This document shows positions 1 through 4,956 of a DNA stretch of 7,043 nucleotides, piece by piece; the first letter of the stretch is position 1, and each line of letters begins with the position of its first letter. Both the position numbers and the translations under genes were made by a program. The stretch is from Cellvibrionales bacterium UBA1854 (GTDB lineage: Bacteria > Pseudomonadota > Gammaproteobacteria > Pseudomonadales > Porticoccaceae): NCBI GenBank assembly GCA_002338445.1, contig DDII01000002.1, positions 3,837 to 10,879 of the forward strand, in the 5' to 3' direction. Below the pieces are notes generated by a model. The model saw only the letters and a program-made list of their open reading frames with translations, was not told the origin of the DNA and did no database searches.

Positions 1-1850
1 TGCATCAAAAATGGAGAGGGCACCACCAACACAGTGTAAGTTAAATCTTTATCTAACCTCACTTTTTCGGCAATTTCGTAAAGGTCTGCGTTAGACTGCA
101 TGGTCTTTGATTCGATACCAGATAAAAATTGACCGCTTATAAAATTGTGCTCAGGAAGGGTCTCTCGCAAGAAACATTGGAGCTGGTCATCAGTAGACTT
201 GGCACATCCAAACGTATGACTTGAATCGTTTGACCAGTAATCCCCCTCAGCAATCCCCATGTCGACAATAGCTTCAAGAAGCATATTATCTGAAGCACTA
301 TGAATATCAAGCTCACGCCAGCGCTCTGCGGTCGCCTCTATACGAGGCTTCGCACCCTCATACCACTTCTTAAGTTGTGCATCATTTTGTGCAACATGAT
401 TAAACGCCACATAGGTAGTGTTTTCACTCTCTGGAATTGTAATTTTTCGGTCCAAGCCGTTTTCGGACTGGTCACTATACCACTGGTCAAAACACCTCCT
501 ATCCTCCTCATTCAATTCACTCCTGAAGAGACTAACATCATTTGGGGCTGCTTCAGCGGCCCTTTGGTATAGATGCTTAAATTGTGCCTCCTGAGCTGCC
601 CCCCACTCAGCAGCCTCAATATCCTCCTCTGAGACATTTCCGACATCCTCAAGCTCCTTCACCTGCTCATGGATCAAGGGCCAGTCAAATCGCTGGTAAG
701 CCCATCCATTTATGGTAACAAACATTGGGCCTCCTCCCACCATCATCATACTACCAGTTTTTTTTCGGGTAAATTCGAGACCCTCGGTTAGATAGAGCTC
801 CTCAAATAATGGGCAAATTGGTGCGGGCATATTTTCAACAATCTGCCTACGGCTTACATACTTCGCTGGCGGCGTTGGAATCCAATCAAGCTCAATCGGT
901 TGTACTGGAAGATTTGTTATAGGCCGCGATTGCAGCAGATGTAAAACACCATCACAAAACGCCCACTCTATATCCTGAGGCTGTCCATCATTAAGAGCCT
1001 CAATTTCTAGAGCGCCCGCACATAACTCCTTGATCATACCCGCAGACATGCATGACTGTTCTCGATCGGCATCGGAAATTGCCTCCATCCGTACTCCCTG
1101 ATCCCCGTCATATACCACCTGATGCTCTTTGGGGCCCAAAATGGACTCCTTAACCGATAAATCGGCCCGATCAACAACAAATGTATCGGGGGTGACCTCC
1201 CCACCTACTACCGCTTCTCCTAACCCAAAGCTGGCATTCAGGATGATCTCGGACCTCTCCCCAGTGGCTGGATTGGCAGTAAACAGTATGCCTGACACTT
1301 CAGACGGTACCATCACCTGAACAACGACTGCCATAGCGACGCTGCCCTGGTCGATGCCGTTCTGGTGCCTATAGCTAATTGCTTGGGCGGTCCATAATGA
1401 CGCCCAACATTTTTGAACCGCCTCCGCAACGGCGGTTTCTCCACGGACATTCAGGTAAGTCTCCTGCTGACCTGCAAACGAGAAATCTGGTAAATCTTCA
1501 GCATTCGCTGAGGAGCGAACAGCCACCGGCACATCAATACCGATCGAACTATAAGCAGACCTTATCTCTTCAAGCATGGCGCCGTTAATCGCCTGATGCA
1601 TCACAAGACCGTGTATTCGCTCGGCACACTTGTCAAAAACTGGATAACCCGCCCTCAATTCAGGCTTCGCTTCGCTTAGAATATCGAGCTGAAGACCATT
1701 TTCTTCAATGAATGTTCGGTAAGCGTCTGCGGTAACTACAAAACCTCCTGGCACATTAAATCCGGCCATCTTCATCTTGGCAAGCGAGCGGCCTTTTCCT
1801 CCCAAAAGCTCCAGTGAATCCTCTATCGTCTCTATCAATGTGGTAAACAT
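1..1850 (-). CDS. PEP synthase / rifampin phosphotransferase-like PEP-utilising enzyme (C-terminus outside window)
   Basis: The reading frame is open from the ATG at 1850-1848 to the left edge (616 codons, no stop), so the gene is partial. Residues about 1-312 form a PPDK-type ATP-grasp domain. It shows a glycine-rich start (LGGKGRSLAKM, 16-26), VRSSANAEDLPDFSFAGQQ (111-129), SGILFTANPATGE (186-198), GLGEAVVGG (209-217) and the closing QDIEW (292-296) and LQSRP (306-310). Family enzymes use ATP to phosphorylate a swivelling His domain, which passes phosphate to pyruvate or another acceptor. In classical PEP synthase the His domain follows soon after this point. Here a long central region follows instead (ENMPAP at 339-344, MMMVGGG at 368-374), and no phosphohistidine motif is seen by residue 616. 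That resembles the three-domain order of rifampin phosphotransferases, with the His domain expected beyond the edge. It lies 21 bp downstream of the SDR gene on the same strand, so they are probably co-transcribed. The fold is secure; the substrate is unknown. The protein looks cytosolic. Confidence 0.88.
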   Translation of the reverse strand, partial: MFTTLIETIEDSLELLGGKGRSLAKMKMAGFNVPGGFVVTADAYRTFIEENGLQLDILSEAKPELRAGYPVFDKCAERIHGLVMHQAINGAMLEEIRSAYSSIGIDVPVAVRSSANAEDLPDFSFAGQQETYLNVRGETAVAEAVQKCWASLWTAQAISYRHQNGIDQGSVAMAVVVQVMVPSEVSGILFTANPATGERSEIILNASFGLGEAVVGGEVTPDTFVVDRADLSVKESILGPKEHQVVYDGDQGVRMEAISDADREQSCMSAGMIKELCAGALEIEALNDGQPQDIEWAFCDGVLHLLQSRPITNLPVQPIELDWIPTPPAKYVSRRQIVENMPAPICPLFEELYLTEGLEFTRKKTGSMMMVGGGPMFVTINGWAYQRFDWPLIHEQVKELEDVGNVSEEDIEAAEWGAAQEAQFKHLYQRAAEAAPNDVSLFRSELNEEDRRCFDQWYSDQSENGLDRKITIPESENTTYVAFNHVAQNDAQLKKWYEGAKPRIEATAERWRELDIHSASDNMLLEAIVDMGIAEGDYWSNDSSHTFGCAKSTDDQLQCFLRETLPEHNFISGQFLSGIESKTMQSNADLYEIAEKVRLDKDLTYTVLVVPSPFLM

Positions 1851-1871
1851 AAATCGTTCCCTTTTTTTTGC
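1851..1871 (-). promoter_or_regulatory. Short SDR-phosphotransferase junction with A8-AGGG-type ribosome binding site
   Basis: On the minus strand the SDR stop is followed by a run of eight A residues (1869-1862), then GGGAA (1861-1857), 7-8 nt before the ATG at 1850. The AAGGGAA stretch is a moderate Shine-Dalgarno match and supports that start. There is no room for an independent promoter, which supports co-transcription with the SDR gene. Confidence 0.55.
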
Positions 1872-2642
1872 TTAATCCCAAAATCTATCAGTTTTTTCCC
1901 AAGATCTTACAGGGATCGCCTCTCCAGTGACCAAATCCGCAGCAGGTGAAAGGAGAAACTGGCACATACTTGCAACGTCCCCCGGTCCAGGCGGACGGGT
2001 GAGTCGCGGGATTTCCTCTCCAGCCTCGTTCACGGCAGGGGGTATAATGCCGTAATTAATCATCGCAGGTGTGGCAACCATACCGGGCACGACCGAATTT
2101 ACGCAAATATTATGCTTGGCCCAAGAAAATGCAAGGTTATTAGTAATACTGAGAATTCCTGCCTTGGCGGCGGAATAGTGCAGCATACCTGGATTTCCTT
2201 TTGTACCTGCCGTCGATGAGATGTTGATGATCTTGCCCGACTTCTGTTTGATCATCTGCCGACCGGCCGACATACAACAATTGAATGTAGCGGTAAGGTT
2301 TACATCAATAAGCTTCACCCAGTCTGAATAAATAATTTCCTCTGGCAAGCACGGTCTCGCCCCGCCACCGGCATTATTCACAATTGCGTCGAGACGTCCA
2401 TAAGCTTTGACAGTACTCTCGACCAGTTTATCCACAGCCATAGGGTCCGTGATATCTGTCGGAACAACCAGATTTGGAGCGCCACCCAGTTCATTTGCCA
2501 ACAAATTTAGAGCACCCTGATTCCTACTTGCCAAAACAATGGTCGCTCCCGCATCCGAGAACTGACGGGTCATGGTCTGCCCAATACCACCTGCCGCACC
2601 AGTCACAATGACCACTTGTCCTGAAAGACTAAAATCTGCCAT
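1872..2642 (-). CDS. Classical SDR-family NAD(P)-dependent oxidoreductase
   Basis: This 256-residue protein has the usual length and all the landmarks of a classical short-chain dehydrogenase/reductase. It has a Rossmann cofactor motif TGAAGGIG (14-21), an acidic D63 after the fourth strand region, NNAG (89-92), and the catalytic tetrad N115, S143, Y156 and K160 (YSAAK). PGMVATP (186-192) closes the active site. The ASR triplet (38-40) at the end of the second strand, with Arg at 40, favours NADP(H) over NAD(H), but this is a weak prediction. There is no signal peptide or membrane segment, so it is a soluble cytosolic enzyme, normally tetrameric or dimeric. Family members interconvert alcohols and ketones (3-oxoacyl-ACP, sugars, steroids and others), and the C-terminal substrate lid (193-225) matches nothing I can name. 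The start is fixed by AGGAAGGA five bases upstream. It is first in a minus-strand operon with the phosphotransferase gene, so both probably act on one metabolite. Confidence 0.95.
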   Translation of the reverse strand: MADFSLSGQVVIVTGAAGGIGQTMTRQFSDAGATIVLASRNQGALNLLANELGGAPNLVVPTDITDPMAVDKLVESTVKAYGRLDAIVNNAGGGARPCLPEEIIYSDWVKLIDVNLTATFNCCMSAGRQMIKQKSGKIINISSTAGTKGNPGMLHYSAAKAGILSITNNLAFSWAKHNICVNSVVPGMVATPAMINYGIIPPAVNEAGEEIPRLTRPPGPGDVASMCQFLLSPAADLVTGEAIPVRSWEKTDRFWD

Positions 2643-2647
2643 CCATT

Positions 2648-2655
2648 TCCTTCCT
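2648..2655 (-). promoter_or_regulatory. Strong ribosome binding site of the SDR gene
   Basis: On the minus strand AGGAAGGA lies five bases before the ATG at 2642-2640. It is a strong purine-rich Shine-Dalgarno sequence and decides the SDR start. Confidence 0.8.
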
Positions 2656-2704
2656 ATCCAGATAATTGGTTGAATTATGCCTGCATCATTTTAGACGAGC
2701 ACGC

Positions 2705-2715
2705 GTCAAAGTGAC
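2705..2715. repeat. Hyphenated palindrome GTCA-AAG-TGAC, possible operator
   Basis: Two perfect 4-bp arms are separated by three bases, about 63 bp upstream of the SDR start. The site lies where a regulator of the leftward operon could bind. Arms this short also occur by chance, so the functional call is weak. Confidence 0.3.
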
Positions 2716-2730
2716 CGCACGAAACGAATC

Positions 2731-2751
2731 CACCCAAAACAAAAATGGGTG
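2731..2751. repeat. Inverted repeat CACCCA-N9-TGGGTG, possible operator
   Basis: Two perfect 6-bp arms flank an A-rich 9-base spacer near the middle of the divergent region. The arms can be extended by AT/AT if one bulged C (2730) is allowed. Arm centres are about 15 bp apart, a little over one helical turn, which suits a dimeric regulator acting on one or both operons. It is not followed by a T run in either direction, so it does not look like a terminator. Confidence 0.4.
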
Positions 2752-2773
2752 ATAGCCTTTACACACACAAATT

Positions 2774-2801
2774 TTGACACTTTACGTTGATCAATTATCA
2801 G
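2774..2801 (+). promoter_or_regulatory. Predicted sigma70-like promoter for the GH32-ABC operon
   Basis: A perfect consensus -35 box TTGACA (2774-2779) is followed after 16 bases by TATCAG (2796-2801), a 4/6 match to the -10 consensus. This predicts a start of transcription near 2808 and a leader of roughly 33 nt before the GH32 ATG. The 8-bp palindrome TTGATCAA (2787-2794) lies in the spacer, where a bound repressor would block RNA polymerase. Confidence 0.5.
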
Positions 2802-2840
2802 CGCAGGCTGACTTAACTAATAAGAGCGGACATAACGCCC

Positions 2841-4199
2841 ATGGGTCTTTACACGGAAATACATCGCCCCCAGTTTCATTTTACCCCCCGAGAGAACTGG
2901 CTTAATGATCCCAATGGCCTCGTGCATGACAGGGGGACTTGGCACCTTTTCTTTCAACATAACATAGAGGCTCCCACATGGGGGAAGATGTGGTGGGGTC
3001 ACGCTTACAGCAAAGATTTGCTTCACTGGAAACAATCTGATAACGCTCTTGAGCCGGACGAGATGGGAAGTATTTTCTCTGGCTCCGCCGTAGTGGACCA
3101 CACAGATAGCGCCGGATTTGGTGCCGGCGCTATATTGTTGTTCTATACCGCCGCGGGTATGCATGCAGAACCTCCGCGCAAATTCACACAGTGTCTTGCA
3201 TATAGTCAGGATGGAGGTAAAAGCTGGAAAAAGCATGATCAAAATCCAATAATTGAATGGATGGAGGCAGAAAACAGAGATCCGAAGGTAGTTTGGCATG
3301 AAGCACGGGCCTGCTGGATTATGGCGCTCTACCTAAATGATGAGAAATTTTGTCTCCTTTCCTCAAGCGACGCAAAAACCTGGACACACCTGCAAAATAT
3401 TATACTCGAGGGAGACAATGAATGTCCTGACTTCTTCCCAATGACTGACGACGCCGGAAAAGAGCGCTGGATTTTTTCTGGGGCAAGTGGCATCTACTTA
3501 GTGGGTACATTTGACGGGTTTAACTTCTCAGTAGACACAGAGCCGCGTCACTTCGAGCACGGTCGCAATGGCTATGCAAGCCAAACTTGGACCAACGCAC
3601 CCGATGGTCGGAGAGTACAAATTTCGTGGATGGCCGGAGGCCGATATCCGGAGATGTCCTTTAACCAACAGATGTCTATTCCCGTTGACCTATCGTTAGA
3701 GGGCTCAGGTAAAGATGTGACTATTAAACGTTGGCCAATAAAAGAATTAGATTCTCTTCGAGTAAGGACAATCACCCTGGAGGAGTGCCTTGTTAGCCCC
3801 AAAAATGCCTTTACTGCAGATACACAAGCAAAACTTTTAGATGTTTCCTTTACGGTAAACAAACAATTGGCTACGACATTCGATGTGGTCGTTCGTGGTC
3901 ACCATCTGGGATTTCTGTGGGATAAAAACCAACTTTTAGTCGGCCAGAGTTTTAGCCACAAGATGGATGTGGGGTTCCCATTTATTGAACTACCCGACAA
4001 GCCAACCATCTCGATTCGTCTAATAGTTGATAAGACATCCATTGAAATTTTTCTCGATGATGGTCGAATTTCAGCTTCTTTTTGTTTCCTACCAGACGGG
4101 TATATTCATCCTCTGGTGTTACACTCCTTTGGAGGCAAACAAGTTATAAAAAATTTTCAATTACATGAACTGTCATCAATATGGAGTAAGGATGATTAA
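2841..4199 (+). CDS. GH32 beta-fructofuranosidase-type glycoside hydrolase (invertase/levanase/inulinase family)
   Basis: The 452-residue protein carries the three GH32 catalytic signatures: WLNDPNG (20-26) with nucleophile D23, RDP (146-148) with transition-state stabiliser D147, and ECP (194-196) with acid/base E194. Other family landmarks are FFQHN (37-41), WGHAYSKDLLHW (52-63) and FSGSAV (79-84). Residues about 1-310 form the five-bladed beta-propeller. The rest, including TSIEIFLDDGR, is the C-terminal beta-sandwich. GH32 enzymes cleave terminal beta-fructosyl units from sucrose, inulin or levan with retention; the exact substrate cannot be read here. There is no signal peptide, so it should be cytosolic. 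The start is secure: an in-frame stop lies at 2814-2816 and no other start codon comes before 2841, although the ribosome binding site is weak. It is first in the operon and overlaps the phosphoesterase gene by 8 nt. No sugar importer, fructokinase or regulator is seen beside it. Confidence 0.96.
   Translation: MGLYTEIHRPQFHFTPRENWLNDPNGLVHDRGTWHLFFQHNIEAPTWGKMWWGHAYSKDLLHWKQSDNALEPDEMGSIFSGSAVVDHTDSAGFGAGAILLFYTAAGMHAEPPRKFTQCLAYSQDGGKSWKKHDQNPIIEWMEAENRDPKVVWHEARACWIMALYLNDEKFCLLSSSDAKTWTHLQNIILEGDNECPDFFPMTDDAGKERWIFSGASGIYLVGTFDGFNFSVDTEPRHFEHGRNGYASQTWTNAPDGRRVQISWMAGGRYPEMSFNQQMSIPVDLSLEGSGKDVTIKRWPIKELDSLRVRTITLEECLVSPKNAFTADTQAKLLDVSFTVNKQLATTFDVVVRGHHLGFLWDKNQLLVGQSFSHKMDVGFPFIELPDKPTISIRLIVDKTSIEIFLDDGRISASFCFLPDGYIHPLVLHSFGGKQVIKNFQLHELSSIWSKDD
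4183..4186 (+). promoter_or_regulatory. Ribosome binding site that selects the phosphoesterase start at 4192
   Basis: GGAG lies inside the last codons of the GH32 gene, five bases before the ATG at 4192. The earlier in-frame ATG at 4165 has only AT-rich sequence in front of it. The start at 4192 is therefore preferred and gives an 8-nt overlap typical of translational coupling. Confidence 0.75.
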
Positions 4200-4956
4200 G
4201 TCTGAAAAAATACTGGTTATAAGCGATATCCACGGTAATGCAGAAGCGTTGCGTGCTGTAATGAAGAAAGAAAAATATTTCGACTATGTAATTTTTCTTG
4301 GAGATTCTGTCGCGACTGGCCCTCAGCCTGCTGAAACAGCAGAACTATTGCTGGCACTGGACCCAGATATCTCAATAATGGGAAATCATGACAGAGAACT
4401 TAATGATCGATCACGACTTTCTAACTGGCCACCCGAATGGAAAGCATTTATGAACTGGTGTATCGACCAGCTTGAGTCTTCGACCATTGAGCTTATTTCC
4501 TCATACCAACCCTCAGGGCAATATAAAGTTGGTGATCTTGATATTTTTATGCATCACGGAGACCTTCCAAATTCATTGCCAGATCCATTGCCAGACTCTC
4601 CAAATGAAAGCTTCGAATCGTTGGATAAGGGTTCCAACTGTCCTCTTATCTTGTTTGGTCACACCCACATACAGTTTCAGAGGACCATTGGGGGGAAAAC
4701 CTACATCAATCCTGGAAGTGTTGGGCAACCGAGATGCGGAAAGAATCATGCCTGTTACGGAATATTTGAAAAGGGCGTTTATCGCCCGTGTCAAGTCTTT
4801 TATGATCAGGCGCCTTGGCTTAAGTCCCTCGAAAAAATTGAATCCCTCAACGAGTATCCTGATTTTAAAGACTGGCTCAGAACCTGCTTCCTAAGCGGCT
4901 ACGGGATTGGCAAAAAAGATCCCTGGACTCGCTTCGGCACGGAAGGATTCTATTGA
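4192..4956 (+). CDS. Calcineurin-like metallophosphoesterase (predicted phosphodiesterase)
   Basis: With the start at 4192 the protein is 254 residues. It shows the dinuclear-metal motifs of the calcineurin-like superfamily in order: DIHGN (12-16), GDSVATGP (37-44), GNHD (64-67), HHGD (121-124) and GHTH (156-159), followed by NPGSVGQPR (173-181). That closing motif and the length point to the small single-domain bacterial phosphodiesterases (Metallophos_2 type, YfcE/MJ0936-like). These hydrolyse phosphomono- or diesters using Mn, Fe or similar metals. All metal ligands appear present, so it should be active. The natural substrate is unknown. A proline-aspartate-rich loop (LPDPLPDSP, 129-137), built from a 12-bp tandem repeat, is inserted before GHTH. 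There is no signal peptide, so it is cytosolic. It overlaps GH32 by 8 nt and the ABC gene by 4 nt, so its substrate may be a phosphorylated product or donor in the operon's pathway. Confidence 0.93.
   Translation: MIKSEKILVISDIHGNAEALRAVMKKEKYFDYVIFLGDSVATGPQPAETAELLLALDPDISIMGNHDRELNDRSRLSNWPPEWKAFMNWCIDQLESSTIELISSYQPSGQYKVGDLDIFMHHGDLPNSLPDPLPDSPNESFESLDKGSNCPLILFGHTHIQFQRTIGGKTYINPGSVGQPRCGKNHACYGIFEKGVYRPCQVFYDQAPWLKSLEKIESLNEYPDFKDWLRTCFLSGYGIGKKDPWTRFGTEGFY
4574..4595 (+). repeat. 12-bp-period tandem duplication inside the phosphoesterase gene
   Basis: CATTGCCAGA occurs at 4574-4583 and again at 4586-4595, giving a period of 12 bp. It encodes the LPDP/LPDS repeat of the loop before GHTH. 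The period is a multiple of three, so it keeps the frame. Confidence 0.7.
4941..4947 (+). promoter_or_regulatory. Ribosome binding site that fixes a TTG start for the ABC gene
   Basis: GGAAGGA lies five bases before TTG at 4953, in the tail of the phosphoesterase gene. The first in-frame ATG comes far downstream, inside the region between TM1 and TM2 (codon 77). The TTG start is therefore the one that keeps the first membrane segment. Confidence 0.75.

Larger units (their letters stand above)
2643..2840. promoter_or_regulatory. Divergent intergenic control region between the SDR and GH32 operons
   Basis: This is the only sizeable non-coding stretch in the window, and both operons must be transcribed outward from it. 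It holds a sigma70-like promoter facing right (2774-2801). It also holds three short inverted repeats: GTCA-AAG-TGAC (2705-2715), CACCCA-N9-TGGGTG (2731-2751) and TTGATCAA (2787-2794). For the leftward operon only a CATAAT -10-like hexamer (minus strand, 2679-2674) is visible, without a convincing -35. No regulator gene is encoded next to it. No transcription terminator is seen. Confidence 0.65.

Noticed and set aside
300..1588. Plus-strand open frames at 300-572, 1129-1320 and 1379-1588
   Set aside because: They lie opposite the phosphotransferase gene, whose conserved motifs are continuous on the minus strand. Their translations resemble nothing recognisable.
2674..2679. CATAAT as a -10 box for the SDR operon (minus strand)
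   Set aside because: No acceptable -35 hexamer lies 16-18 bases upstream, so I note it only as a -10-like sequence and do not call a promoter.
2731..2751. CACCCA/TGGGTG repeat as a rho-independent terminator
   Set aside because: It lies between divergent genes, the stem is only 6 bp, and no T run follows on either strand.
2817..3299. Minus-strand open frame of 160 residues
   Set aside because: It is antisense to the GH32 propeller, including the catalytic WLNDPNG region, and has no ribosome site or family motifs.
4165..4191. Longer start for the phosphoesterase (nine extra residues)
   Set aside because: There is no Shine-Dalgarno before 4165, while GGAG sits five bases before the ATG at 4192. 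The nine residues do not belong to the fold.
4472..4894. Open frame of 140 residues overlapping the phosphoesterase, and a minus-strand one at 4573-4794
   Set aside because: Both lie within the phosphoesterase gene in other frames; the metal-binding motifs are in the called frame only.
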